A stretch of 27,463 bases of DNA from Tissierella_B sp964485455 (GTDB lineage: Bacteria > Bacillota > Clostridia > Tissierellales > Tissierellaceae), in the NCBI GenBank assembly GCA_964485455.1, contig CAZAJU010000017.1:1-27463 (forward strand), written 5' to 3'. A program made the translations under genes and the position numbers. How positions within the stretch are numbered: position 1 is the first letter of the stretch; each line of letters starts with the position of its first letter. Of the stretch, positions 16,414 to 24,481 are shown in pieces. The notes beneath the pieces are model-generated. The model had not been told where the DNA came from. It was given only the letters and a program-made list of their open reading frames with translations, and made no database searches.

Positions 16414-16454
16414 CGTTGAAGTGGTGCTTGAGATTCCTTCAAGCAGTTTCATCG
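16414..16454. repeat. Two-step inverted repeat just downstream of the dihydrofolate reductase gene
   Basis: Inner arms TGCTTGA (16425-16431) and TCAAGCA (16439-16445) are perfect around a 7-nt loop. Outer arms 16414-16420 and 16448-16454 pair at 6 of 7 positions across a 4/2-nt internal loop. No U tract follows on either strand, so it is not an ordinary intrinsic terminator. The rest of the 279-bp gap 16199-16477 holds no reading frame I would defend. Confidence 0.5.
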
Positions 16455-16477
16455 ATGCTTAAACAGATTCGGTTAAG

Positions 16478-16978
16478 TTAAGACCTTTCATAATCTACAT
16501 ATTTGTAGTATATATCTCCTTGTCTGTAGACTTCTGAGACATTTACCATCTTCCATTCAGGGTCTAAATCAAGATTTGGGATAAAAGTATCTGCCATAGG
16601 AAAATCCATAAACACCTTTGTAATATATGCCTTTTTACAGAATAGAAGAAGCTGCCTAGCTATAGTTCCCCCTCCTGTTACAAAGACCTTTTTTTCCTTA
16701 TTAGGATTTATTTCACTTAGTAGAGGAAACAAGTCCTCTAGGGAATTTATTATATAGAAGCCTTCCTTCTTATAGCTTTTATTTCTTGTAACTAGAATAT
16801 TTAACCTGTTTTCCAATGGTCTCTGGCCAGGTAAGGCTTCTAGGGTTTTTCTCCCCATTATTACTATATGACCTTCCGTTATCCTTCTAAATCGACGTAG
16901 ATCTTCTTCAACGTGTACCAGCATTTCACCTTCAAATCCTATCTTCCAATTCCCATCTACAGCAAATATTAAATTCAT
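16478..16978 (-). CDS. folA: Dihydrofolate reductase
   Basis: 166-residue NADPH-dependent reductase making tetrahydrofolate, the acceptor used by the ftcD/fchA pair elsewhere in the window. Seen: MNLIFAVDGNWKIG start, acidic catalytic residue Asp26 in HVEEDLRRFRR, GHIVIMGRKTLEALPGQRPL and FVTGGGTIARQLL, all standard positions. The Trp and Pro next to the catalytic loop in E. coli DHFR (MPWNLPAD) are replaced (MLVHVEED). The frame is open to 17029, but ATG 16978 has TAGGAGG upstream and matches the family start. It is isolated by a terminator on its 5' side, so it needs its own promoter; a TATAAT lies at 17008-17003. Confidence 0.9.
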   Translation of the reverse strand: MNLIFAVDGNWKIGFEGEMLVHVEEDLRRFRRITEGHIVIMGRKTLEALPGQRPLENRLNILVTRNKSYKKEGFYIINSLEDLFPLLSEINPNKEKKVFVTGGGTIARQLLLFCKKAYITKVFMDFPMADTFIPNLDLDPEWKMVNVSEVYRQGDIYYKYVDYERS

Positions 16979-17002
16979 GGATTTTCCTCCTATCTCAAAA
17001 GT

Positions 17003-17008
17003 ATTATA
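17003..17008 (-). promoter_or_regulatory. Possible -10 box of the dihydrofolate reductase promoter
   Basis: TATAAT on the minus strand 25 bp before the ATG. The region where a -35 box should lie overlaps the preceding terminator stem and shows no clear TTGACA, so this is a weak call. Confidence 0.35.
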
Positions 17009-17020
17009 CCCAGAACAACA

Positions 17021-17048
17021 AAAAATCACTGGCTAGCCAGTGATTTTT
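17021..17048 (-). terminator. Intrinsic terminator of the threonine operon
   Basis: A perfect 28-bp palindrome: 12-bp stem with core TCACTGG/CCAGTGA and a CTAG loop, immediately after the thrB stop, followed on the minus strand by a run of six T then GTTGTT. A strong Rho-independent terminator separating thr genes from dihydrofolate reductase. Confidence 0.9.
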
Positions 17049-17049
17049 A

Positions 17050-17940
17050 TTAAGAGTGTGATGCTACTACTCCCTTATTATCCATATTAAGTTCTACTAT
17101 AGTCCACTTATCTTTAAGTGTAGCTAAAAACTCCTCTAATTTAATCTTAAACTCAGGATTTTTTCCATCATGAAGGGTCATAATGGTTGGCCCCGCTCCA
17201 CTTAGATATGTACCTAAACTTCCTAATTCGGCGCATTTGTCCATAATCTCATAATAGCCAGGAATTAGATCTCCCCTATATGGCTGATGGAGTTTGTCCT
17301 TAATGGCGTATTTGATTAAATCCAATCTACCATTCGATAGAGCTGAGATTAAAAGGGATGTACGGCTTATATTGTATATTGCATCCTCACGGGAGTATGT
17401 CTTAGGTAATACGGCCCTTGCCTTTTCAGTTGATAGAGGGAAATCAGGAATCAATGCCATAAACTTAAGATCGCCAGTGACATTGATTTTATTGTTAAAT
17501 ACTCTTCCTTCTTCCATTATAGAAATTACCACTCCACCCAATATAGCAGGAGCTACATTGTCAGGATGACCCTCAATTTCCGTTGCTATTTCTATTATTT
17601 CATCATCTGATAAGATTCCACCCAGGATTTCACTAGCTCCCCTTATTCCTCCAACGATACATACTGCACTGCTTCCAAGGCCTCTGGATACAGGTATATC
17701 CGATTGGATATCTATTCTAACCCCAAAGTCAAAATCCTTTTTCATATAATCCAAAGCCTTTTTAAAAGCTACAAATACAAGATTATCCTCATTTCGATAT
17801 TCTTCATCACAGCCAGTAATCTCTACTCCAGATTCTATTTTTTCAAATGTATAGGTATTATATAAATCAAATGCAATACCTAAGGCATCAAATCCAGGCC
17901 CTAAGTTCGCACTTGTGGCAGGTACTCTGACTTTAATCAT
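17050..17940 (-). CDS. thrB: Homoserine kinase
   Basis: 296-residue GHMP kinase phosphorylating homoserine to O-phosphohomoserine, the substrate of ThrC. The N-terminus VRVPATSANLGPGFDALGIAFD and the ATP loop PVSRGLGSSAV (83-93) are diagnostic; GTYLSGAGPTIM is the C-terminal GHMP motif. An in-frame GTG at 17949 exists, but the ATG at 17940 follows AAAGGTAGGTG and is preferred. The start overlaps the thrC stop (ATGATTAA), so the two are translationally coupled. Last gene of the operon before a strong terminator. Confidence 0.93.
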   Translation of the reverse strand: MIKVRVPATSANLGPGFDALGIAFDLYNTYTFEKIESGVEITGCDEEYRNEDNLVFVAFKKALDYMKKDFDFGVRIDIQSDIPVSRGLGSSAVCIVGGIRGASEILGGILSDDEIIEIATEIEGHPDNVAPAILGGVVISIMEEGRVFNNKINVTGDLKFMALIPDFPLSTEKARAVLPKTYSREDAIYNISRTSLLISALSNGRLDLIKYAIKDKLHQPYRGDLIPGYYEIMDKCAELGSLGTYLSGAGPTIMTLHDGKNPEFKIKLEEFLATLKDKWTIVELNMDNKGVVASHS

Positions 17941-19414
17941 TCTCAACACCTACCTTTAAGAAATCCGTTACCATCTTCTTCATATCTTCCTTATTACAGT
18001 TGTTATTATGGATTATCTCCTTACCCTTAAGGCTTGAAACAGCTTCTGGTACCTTTAAACCAGACTTCTCAGCTAAGACATCAACAATTTCAAACTCATC
18101 CATATTTGCTACATCTATACCAATTGCTTCAGCAACCTTGGATGCAAACTTAAAAGGGCTTGCAGTAGATGCTATAATTACTTTAGTATCATCATTATAT
18201 TCCTTGCTATAATTTTCATAGGCACAAGCTGCTACAGCTGTATGCGTATCAAGTAGATAATGATATTTATTAAATACATCCCCAATAGTATTATATACTT
18301 CATCTTCAGATGCATATACACCAAAGAAATCAACTAGTTTTTCTTTATTGAATTCATAATAGCCGTTTTCTGATAGCTCTTTCATAAGATCAGAGATTAA
18401 TGAATCATCTTCATTGCTCATTAAAAATAAAAATCTCTCTAGGTTGCTTGATATTAGTATATCCATAGATGGAGATGAAGTAAGCTTAAGCTCTCTTCTT
18501 CTATCGTATGCTCCTGTAAGGAAGAAATCAGTTAGAACATTGTTGTCATTGGATGCACATATGAATTTATTTACAGGAAGGCCCATTCTTTTTGCATAAT
18601 ATGCTGCAAGAATATTTCCAAAGTTTCCTGTAGGTACACATATGTTTATTTTTTCATTCTCAAGAATCTTACCTTGTCTTAATAGAGTAAAATAACTATG
18701 GAAGTAATATACTATCTGTGGAACTAACCTCCCTATATTGATGGAGTTGGCTGATGATAAAATGAAACCCTCTTTATTCAAGCTATTTACAAAGTCAATA
18801 TCATTAAATAGTTTCTTTACACCGTTTTGTGCATCGTCGAAATTTCCGTTTATTCCAACTACAAAGGTATTATCCCCTTCTTGGGTCTTCATTTGAAGCT
18901 TTTGAATCTCACTTACCCCATTTTCAGGGAAAAATACCGCTATCTTAATTCTATCTACGTTGGCAAATCCCTCTAATGCTGCCTTTCCTGTATCTCCAGA
19001 GGTCGCAGTCAGTATTACTACTTCCTCCTTTATATCCTTAATCTTCATAGCAGTGCTTAAAAGGTGTGGTAAAATGCTAAGAGCCATATCCTTAAAAGCA
19101 ATTGTAGGTCCATGATATAGTTCAAGATAATACTTGCCCCCCGCTTCAGTTACAGGAGCAATTTCAGGTGTTTCAAACTTCTCATTATATGCATTATCTA
19201 TACAATTCTTAAGGTCTTCTTCGCTAAAGTCTGTAAGAAAACCTTTCATAATCTCATAAGCCAGACCTTTATAGTCCAGTTTTTTTAAGCTTTCTAAATC
19301 AATTACAGGAATACTTTCAGGTACAAAAAGGCCCCCATCCTTTGAAATTCCCTGTATTATTGCTTCGCTGGAGGTCAGTGAAACCCTTTTATCTCTTGTG
19401 CTTATATATCTCAT
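17933..19414 (-). CDS. thrC: Threonine synthase
   Basis: 493-residue PLP enzyme converting O-phosphohomoserine to threonine. It has the long form with an N-terminal thr_synth_N region (MRYISTRDKRVSLTSSEAIIQGISKDGGLFVP), as in E. coli and yeast, rather than the roughly 350-residue Bacillus form. PLP lysine is Lys108 in HGPTIAFKDMAL. TATSGDTGKAALEGF and PTGNFGNILAAYYAKRMGLP are the phosphate and cofactor loops. It lies 13 bp after hom and overlaps thrB by 8 bp. Confidence 0.95.
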   Translation of the reverse strand: MRYISTRDKRVSLTSSEAIIQGISKDGGLFVPESIPVIDLESLKKLDYKGLAYEIMKGFLTDFSEEDLKNCIDNAYNEKFETPEIAPVTEAGGKYYLELYHGPTIAFKDMALSILPHLLSTAMKIKDIKEEVVILTATSGDTGKAALEGFANVDRIKIAVFFPENGVSEIQKLQMKTQEGDNTFVVGINGNFDDAQNGVKKLFNDIDFVNSLNKEGFILSSANSINIGRLVPQIVYYFHSYFTLLRQGKILENEKINICVPTGNFGNILAAYYAKRMGLPVNKFICASNDNNVLTDFFLTGAYDRRRELKLTSSPSMDILISSNLERFLFLMSNEDDSLISDLMKELSENGYYEFNKEKLVDFFGVYASEDEVYNTIGDVFNKYHYLLDTHTAVAACAYENYSKEYNDDTKVIIASTASPFKFASKVAEAIGIDVANMDEFEIVDVLAEKSGLKVPEAVSSLKGKEIIHNNNCNKEDMKKMVTDFLKVGVEND

Positions 19415-19427
19415 ATCTAATATCCCT

Positions 19428-20639
19428 CTAATCTAAAATTCTTGCAAGGAAATATTTTCCCTTTTCAATGTTCAAGGAACCCAATATCTCCATAATCTCC
19501 GTAAGTCCTATTTCCTTAGTGATAATAGCTGCTTGACCTCTTGATGATGGCATTTCCTCTGATATTCTTCTTAAGGCTCTTACAACTTCCTCATCTGCAT
19601 CAGAAACCCTTAGATAGAACCTTCCTTTAATTTCATCATTATAATTTTTTAATTCAGCTGAGCCTAAAGGATTATTCTTCTTATAAGTTCCTGTAACAAT
19701 ATCAAGTACATCACTTAGTACTGCATTTCCTGTAGGAAGCTTTCCTGCACCAGGTCCATAAAACTTTAGCTCACCTACTTCTGAGCCTTTAAATGCCACT
19801 GAATTGTAGGCAAGGTTTACATTAGCAAAATAGTTATCCTTAGGAACTATTGTAGGCTGAACTATTGCAGTAAATCCATCCTTATGAGCTTTAGCCTCTC
19901 CTATAAGCTTTACAGTAGAATTCATATTCCTTATAATTTCAACATCAAAGGTTGAAATAGAGCTAATTCCATCCATAAATATATCATCTTCATCGATTTT
20001 CCCTTGTAATGATAAAGTAGACAATATTCTTAGCTTTCTCATAGTATCAAAGCCATCTACATCTGCTGAAGGGTCTGCTTCAGCATAACCCATCTCTTGG
20101 GCACTTTTTAATATGTCGTGGTAGTTCTTTCCTTCATTCATCATTCTCGATAGAATATAATTACATGTTCCATTTAGAATTCCCTGAACCTCAGATACCT
20201 TATTTAAGAGCAGTTGCTCCTTAAGTGGCTTAAGTACGGGGATTCCTCCACCTACGCTTGCTTCATATAAAAAAGCTCTATCCTTTTCCTTAGCTAGGGC
20301 AGAAAACTCCTCAAAATATTTAGACACCACGGCCTTATTTGCTGTAACTATATGTTTACCAGCATTTAAACCCTCACTAATATATTTATAACTCTTTTCT
20401 ACATCCCCTGTAACTTCTATTATTATATCAATTTCCTCATCATTAAGAATTTCATCATAGCTTTGGACTAGCTTTATATCTGATCCAAGATCTCTTTTCT
20501 TAGATAAATCCTTTACAAGAACCTTCTTTATTCTTATTTCTTGACCCGTTAGGCCTTTTAACTCTTTTCTTCTTTTATCCAGTATTTCTACTACACCGGA
20601 GCCTACTGTCCCAAGGCCTAATAAGCCGATATTTACCAT
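19428..20639 (-). CDS. hom: Homoserine dehydrogenase
   Basis: 403-residue enzyme reducing aspartate semialdehyde to homoserine. The dinucleotide-binding loop GLLGLGTVGSG (5-15), the NGTCNYILSRM motif and GYAEADPSADVDGFD with the following conserved lysine are clear. The C-terminus from about 345 (GRFYLRVSD) looks like a short ACT domain, so threonine feedback is likely, although this domain is shorter than in the B. subtilis enzyme. ATG 20639 has TAGGAG upstream. It is separated from asd by 124 bp containing hairpins. Confidence 0.95.
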   Translation of the reverse strand: MVNIGLLGLGTVGSGVVEILDKRRKELKGLTGQEIRIKKVLVKDLSKKRDLGSDIKLVQSYDEILNDEEIDIIIEVTGDVEKSYKYISEGLNAGKHIVTANKAVVSKYFEEFSALAKEKDRAFLYEASVGGGIPVLKPLKEQLLLNKVSEVQGILNGTCNYILSRMMNEGKNYHDILKSAQEMGYAEADPSADVDGFDTMRKLRILSTLSLQGKIDEDDIFMDGISSISTFDVEIIRNMNSTVKLIGEAKAHKDGFTAIVQPTIVPKDNYFANVNLAYNSVAFKGSEVGELKFYGPGAGKLPTGNAVLSDVLDIVTGTYKKNNPLGSAELKNYNDEIKGRFYLRVSDADEEVVRALRRISEEMPSSRGQAAIITKEIGLTEIMEILGSLNIEKGKYFLARILD

Positions 20640-20671
20640 TCAATTCAACTCCTATATCTAGAATAATACAT

Positions 20672-20691
20672 AGGGGTGATATCTCACCCCT
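20672..20691. repeat. GC-rich hairpin between asd and hom
   Basis: AGGGGTGA (20672-20679) and TCACCCCT (20684-20691) form an 8-bp stem with a TATC loop. On the minus strand (operon direction) it is followed by ATGTATTATTC, not a U tract, so a processing or stability element fits better than a terminator. A second weak fold (20715-20721 with 20747-20753) lies just upstream. Confidence 0.55.
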
Positions 20692-20763
20692 TTAGTATTC
20701 TCTTAATTATTTTAGATAATTCACCGACTAACAGCCGTAACAGATCAATTATCACTCAAATAA

Positions 20764-21744
20764 TTAAAGGGATTTTGCCACTAGCTCAGCTATTTGAACT
20801 GCATTAGTAGCTGCACCTTTTCTAATGTTATCAGCTACAACCCAAAGGTTTAATCCATTTTCCACACTGAAGTCCCTTCTAATTCTTCCAACGAAAACCT
20901 CATCCTTGCCTTCAGCATTAATAGCCATTGGATAAACATTGCTATTAACATTATCCTGAACAATTAATCCAGGGAATTCTTCTAGAGCCTTAAATACATC
21001 TTCCATTTCAAATGGCTTCTCAAATTCTACGTTAATAGATACACTGTGAGCAAATTTTACTGGTACTCTTACAGTAGTTGCAGTTACCCTAATGCTATCA
21101 TCATGAAGAATCTTCTTAGTTTCTTCAACCATTTTTATTTCTTCCTTTGTATATCCATTATCTAGGAATGAATCTATATGTGGAAGAGCATTAAACTGAA
21201 TTTGATGTGGATAGAAAGCTACCTTTCCTTCTTCTAAATCCTTAAGTCCATTAAGTCCTGAACCTGATACTGATTGGTATGTTGAATATACTACTCTCTT
21301 TATTTTAAACTTATCATGAAGTGGCTTCAAAGGTACTACTGATTGAATAGTTGAGCAGTTTGGATTTGAAATCAATCCTTTGCTCCACTGAATGTCCTCA
21401 GGATTTATTTCAGGAACTACTAGAGGTACTTCCTTATTCATTCTGAAAATAGAGCTGTTATCTATTACCTTAACTCCCTTTTCCACAGCTATAGGAGCAT
21501 ATTTTTCACTTACAGAGCCACCTGCTGCAAATAAAGCTATATCTATATTCTTATCAAAGGAGTTCTCAGTAAGTTCCTCTACAGTATATTCGACTCCTTT
21601 AAAAGTGATTTTACTGCCTGCTGATTTTTTTGATGATAGAAAGTAAATATTTTCAATTGGAAACTCTCTTTCCTCTAAAACCTTTAATATTGTACTACCA
21701 ACTAGTCCTGTTGCACCTGCTACTGCTACATTAAATTTTTTCAT
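20764..21744 (-). CDS. asd: Aspartate-semialdehyde dehydrogenase
   Basis: 326-residue NADP-dependent enzyme reducing aspartyl phosphate to the semialdehyde. Residues 5-17 (NVAVAGATGLVGS) form the nucleotide fold; Cys130 in SNPNCSTIQ is the catalytic nucleophile and RVPVKFAHSVS carries the active-site histidine. It is the branch point to lysine and diaminopimelate, yet here it is placed inside the threonine-controlled operon. 69 bp separate it from the aspartate kinase. Confidence 0.95.
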   Translation of the reverse strand: MKKFNVAVAGATGLVGSTILKVLEEREFPIENIYFLSSKKSAGSKITFKGVEYTVEELTENSFDKNIDIALFAAGGSVSEKYAPIAVEKGVKVIDNSSIFRMNKEVPLVVPEINPEDIQWSKGLISNPNCSTIQSVVPLKPLHDKFKIKRVVYSTYQSVSGSGLNGLKDLEEGKVAFYPHQIQFNALPHIDSFLDNGYTKEEIKMVEETKKILHDDSIRVTATTVRVPVKFAHSVSINVEFEKPFEMEDVFKALEEFPGLIVQDNVNSNVYPMAINAEGKDEVFVGRIRRDFSVENGLNLWVVADNIRKGAATNAVQIAELVAKSL

Positions 21745-21813
21745 CTATAATTCCTCCCTTTTGTTTAGTTAAATATTTATATCTTTAAATATATGTCTAT
21801 GTTTTGAAAATAT

Positions 21814-23127
21814 TTAGTTGAATGCATTATATATTGCTTCTACAGCCTTATTAAAATCTTCATTCTCAATCCCAACTATGACATTTAACTCGCTTGAACC
21901 CTGTGTGATCATTCTAATATTAACACCAGAATTAGCTAAAGCTGTAAATATCTTTGCTGATACGCCTTTAGTCCTAATCATTCCTCTTCCTACAACTGCT
22001 ATAAGTGCCATGTTAGGATATGTTGTAATATTATCCGGCTTGCAATAGATTCTTATTTCCTCCATTACCTTCTTAAGCTTGGAGTCTACTTGTGAACTAT
22101 TTACTATAACGGATATGGAGTCTATGCTGGATGGCATATGCTCTATGGATATATCATTGGTTTCGAAGACTGATACTAGCTTTCTAAAAAAGTCCTTCTC
22201 AGAGGTCATTAAAGTTTTTTCCAATGAAATTACCGTAAAGTTTTTCTTACCTGAAATCCCTGTAATAGCCTTGTCCGTTGAAGGAGCTGAATCAGCAACT
22301 ATCATAGTTCCTTTGTCATTTGGTTGGTTGGTGTTTCTGATGTTTATTGGAATTCCATACTTTCTTACAGGAAATATGGCTTCTTCATGAAGAACAGGCG
22401 CTCCCATATAAGACAATTCCCTTAATTCTCTGTATGTTACAACATCCATCGGAGCTGCATCTTTAACAATATTAGGGTCAGCCATTAGAAATCCCGAAAC
22501 GTCAGTCCAATTTTCATATAAGCTTGCCTTGACTCCATTGGCAATTATTGCACCTGTAACGTCAGAGCCTCCACGAGAAAATGTAATTATCTCTCCCTCT
22601 TCATTAGCCCCATAGAATCCAGGAATAACACCATATTCTATAGTGGCCAATCTTTCCTTAACCTTCATTTCCGTTAGGTCTGCGTTGTACTGACCTTTTT
22701 CATCAAATACGATTACATCAGCTGCATCTATAAATTCGAAATCTAAGAAATTGGAAAGTATAAGGCCGTTTAGATACTCTCCCCTACTAGCTGCATAATC
22801 CTTTGATGCTCCATCTCTGATTTTATTCTTTACTTCTTTAAGAGATTCTTCAATATTTATATCTAGTTCAAGGTCATTACAAATCCCTAAGTATCTCTCT
22901 TGGATAATGGAAAACACCTCATCAAAGTTCAAGCCATGAGAAGCAAGCTGATGGCACATAAGTAAAAGATCCGTTATCTTATGATCTTTTCCAAATCGCT
23001 TACCTGGTGCTGAAGGTACAATATATCTTCTCCTCTTATCACTCTCGATAATATTTTTTACCTTAATAAATTGTTGACTCTCCGATAAAGAGCTTCCTCC
23101 AAATTTTGCCACTAAAATATCTTCCAT
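21814..23127 (-). CDS. lysC: Aspartate kinase (aspartokinase III-like, probably threonine- or lysine-regulated)
   Basis: 437-residue first enzyme of the pathway, phosphorylating aspartate. AKFGGSS at 7-13 is the amino-acid-kinase signature and FSRGGSDVTGA the nucleotide-binding loop. Two ACT domains follow from about 295 (FTVISLEKTLM and ALIAVVGRGM), the feedback-control module. The length and the FPVRKYGIPINIRNTN segment resemble the B. subtilis YclM (ThrD) group; the symbol is therefore a class name, and orthology to a particular isozyme is not certain. Being first behind a threonine T-box it is presumably the threonine-pathway isozyme. Confidence 0.93.
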   Translation of the reverse strand: MEDILVAKFGGSSLSESQQFIKVKNIIESDKRRRYIVPSAPGKRFGKDHKITDLLLMCHQLASHGLNFDEVFSIIQERYLGICNDLELDINIEESLKEVKNKIRDGASKDYAASRGEYLNGLILSNFLDFEFIDAADVIVFDEKGQYNADLTEMKVKERLATIEYGVIPGFYGANEEGEIITFSRGGSDVTGAIIANGVKASLYENWTDVSGFLMADPNIVKDAAPMDVVTYRELRELSYMGAPVLHEEAIFPVRKYGIPINIRNTNQPNDKGTMIVADSAPSTDKAITGISGKKNFTVISLEKTLMTSEKDFFRKLVSVFETNDISIEHMPSSIDSISVIVNSSQVDSKLKKVMEEIRIYCKPDNITTYPNMALIAVVGRGMIRTKGVSAKIFTALANSGVNIRMITQGSSELNVIVGIENEDFNKAVEAIYNAFN

Positions 23128-23163
23128 TATATCCCCTCTTTCAAGTCCTATGAAAATTTAAAA

Positions 23164-23184
23164 TCCTGAACAATATGTTCAGGA
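23164..23184 (-). terminator. Second terminator-like hairpin between the T-box and aspartate kinase
   Basis: TCCTGAAC (23164-23171) and GTTCAGGA (23177-23184) form a perfect 8-bp stem with a 5-nt loop, then ATTTTAAATTTTC on the minus strand. It lies 16 bp downstream of the T-box terminator and 37 bp before the ATG. It could be a back-up terminator or a stability hairpin. Confidence 0.5.
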
Positions 23185-23199
23185 CTCATCTGTATAAAT

Positions 23200-23411
23200 A
23201 AAAACACCCGTCCCAAAAAGGACGAGTGTACAGTCTCGTTTCCACCTAAATATAAAAACATAACCTTAACGCTGGTCGTACGCATTTCCTTACTCGTTTC
23301 AGGAATGAGCTCATAGGTGGTTTTCAACTCATTGTATCTAAGAAGTCTCTCAGCCGGTGAACTTCTCTCTCTTTTGACCATGATGAATTTACTCGTCCTA
23401 TTCAAAGCTTT
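23200..23411 (-). promoter_or_regulatory. T-box leader (tRNA-Thr-responsive) of the threonine operon
   Basis: On the minus strand the leader shows an early GGACGAGTA element, then the specifier loop GAAAACCACCTATGAGC. By alignment with the glyQS pattern GAAA-codon-A-NNNNTGAGC this gives codon ACC (23321-23319), for threonine. Further on come the T-box proper AGGTGGAAACG (23247-23237) and a terminator stem (CACTCGTCC/GGACGGGTG) ending in TTTTTATTT at about 23205-23200. Uncharged tRNA-Thr should stabilise the antiterminator and let the aspartate-to-threonine operon be read. The T-box has AAACG where ACCGCG is commoner. Confidence 0.93.
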
Positions 23412-23417
23412 TCATAA

Positions 23418-23446
23418 ATTTTACAACCAGTTTTAAAAATTGTCAA
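23418..23446 (-). promoter_or_regulatory. Sigma-A promoter of the threonine operon
   Basis: Minus-strand TTGACA (23446-23441), a 17-bp spacer and TAAAAT (23423-23418), placing the start near 23411, just before the T-box leader. Confidence 0.8.
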
Positions 23447-23489
23447 TAGCATATGTTTAAATTTTCGAATAATTTTAAACTTTATTTAA

Positions 23490-24341
23490 TTAAATTGTAA
23501 GTTTTATTGAATTTGATGATGGATCCTTAACAAAAGTACCTTCTCCCGTTTCAACAACCTCATAGCCTGCATCTTTTAAAAGTCTTATTTTCTCACATCT
23601 AACTTCTTCATTCGGAAATCTAAGAGCATAATATTCCATCCCTGCAGCATTCTCAGGAAGGGGAGCCGATCCCCTACCATTCCAAATATTCATGCCTATA
23701 TGGTGGTGATACCTACCTGTAGAAATGAAATATGCACTATGTCTGCTAGCCTGAGTTAGCTCGAAACCCATAGTATTATAGAACTTAAAGGATTCGTCTA
23801 AGTCTCTTACATGAAGATGTATATGACCAATAATAGTACCTTTAGGGGCTCCTTTCCAAATCTGACCCCTTGTGTTATCTAATAATTCATTATAATCAAG
23901 TTTCTCAGTAACCATATTTACTGAATAATCATGTCTATCCCATGTACTTTCTTCTGTATCAGAATATACCTCTATTCCATTTTCATCGGGGTCTTCTAAA
24001 TAAATCGCCTCACTTACTCCATGATGAGCCCCTCCAACAATAGGATATCCCTTATCCCTGATGTTCTTTAAGAAAAGCCCTAATTCAAACCTGTTTGGTA
24101 AGAGAACTGCAATATGGTACAATCCGGTTCTCCTTGGAATCTTAGGACCTATATCTTTAGGTCTTGTGATAGTTACAATGGGATTTTTACCATCTACTGT
24201 GAAAATAACCTTTGAATCCTCTTCCTTTAGAATGCTAAATCCCATAATATTCTTATAAAATTCCGTGGACTTATTCAAATCCTGTACTCTCAAAACAACA
24301 TCTGTTACAAATATATTTGGTCTTTCATGATAGTTTGACAT
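23490..24341 (-). CDS. Two-domain VOC (glyoxalase/extradiol-dioxygenase fold) protein, CatE-like
   Basis: 283 residues with two vicinal-oxygen-chelate repeats: about 8-125 (VTDVVLRVQDLNKSTEFYKNIMGF) and about 165-280 (IGHIHLHVRDLDESFKFYNTMGF). Possible metal ligands are the His of GLYHIAVLLP, the His of GHIHLHV, the His of RYHHHIGMNIW and the Glu of GMEYYAL. Length and layout match B. subtilis CatE/YfiE, annotated as catechol-2,3-dioxygenase. In an anaerobe an oxygen-dependent dioxygenase is doubtful, so quinone, glyoxal or other electrophile detoxification is equally possible. Substrate unknown. Confidence 0.85.
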   Translation of the reverse strand: MSNYHERPNIFVTDVVLRVQDLNKSTEFYKNIMGFSILKEEDSKVIFTVDGKNPIVTITRPKDIGPKIPRRTGLYHIAVLLPNRFELGLFLKNIRDKGYPIVGGAHHGVSEAIYLEDPDENGIEVYSDTEESTWDRHDYSVNMVTEKLDYNELLDNTRGQIWKGAPKGTIIGHIHLHVRDLDESFKFYNTMGFELTQASRHSAYFISTGRYHHHIGMNIWNGRGSAPLPENAAGMEYYALRFPNEEVRCEKIRLLKDAGYEVVETGEGTFVKDPSSNSIKLTI

Positions 24342-24352
24342 TCAATCACCTA

Positions 24353-24367
24353 CTTACTTTTAGTAAG
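24353..24367. promoter_or_regulatory. Palindrome in the leader of the VOC gene, possible repressor operator
   Basis: CTTACT-TTT-AGTAAG, perfect 6-bp arms, between a minus-strand TATAAT (24376-24371) and the ATG at 24341. The position is right for a repressor that blocks transcription, but no regulator gene is adjacent. Confidence 0.4.
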
Positions 24368-24429
24368 CTTATTATACCCTTGTATATATTTTTTAAACAT
24401 TGGTAAAATAGGGTCAAGATGGTGTCTAC

Positions 24430-24458
24430 TTGTTCTATTTCCTGATTTATCGTATAAT
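24430..24458 (+). promoter_or_regulatory. Sigma-A promoter of the GerMN lipoprotein gene
   Basis: TTGTTC (24430-24435), 17-bp spacer, TATAAT (24453-24458), start near 24465, just before AAAGGAG and the ATG at 24482. It probably also drives dihydroorotase. Confidence 0.6.
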
Positions 24459-24481
24459 AATTTTATGAAAGGAGATGCTGT

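Noticed and set aside
17003..17029. Longer dihydrofolate reductase start at 17029
   Set aside because: The added 17 residues do not resemble the family, would begin inside the thr terminator, and lack a Shine-Dalgarno; the ATG at 16978 has one.
23148..23405. 85-codon minus-strand reading frame upstream of aspartate kinase
   Set aside because: It lies wholly inside the T-box leader; codons coincide with the specifier, T-box and terminator elements, and there is no ribosome binding site.
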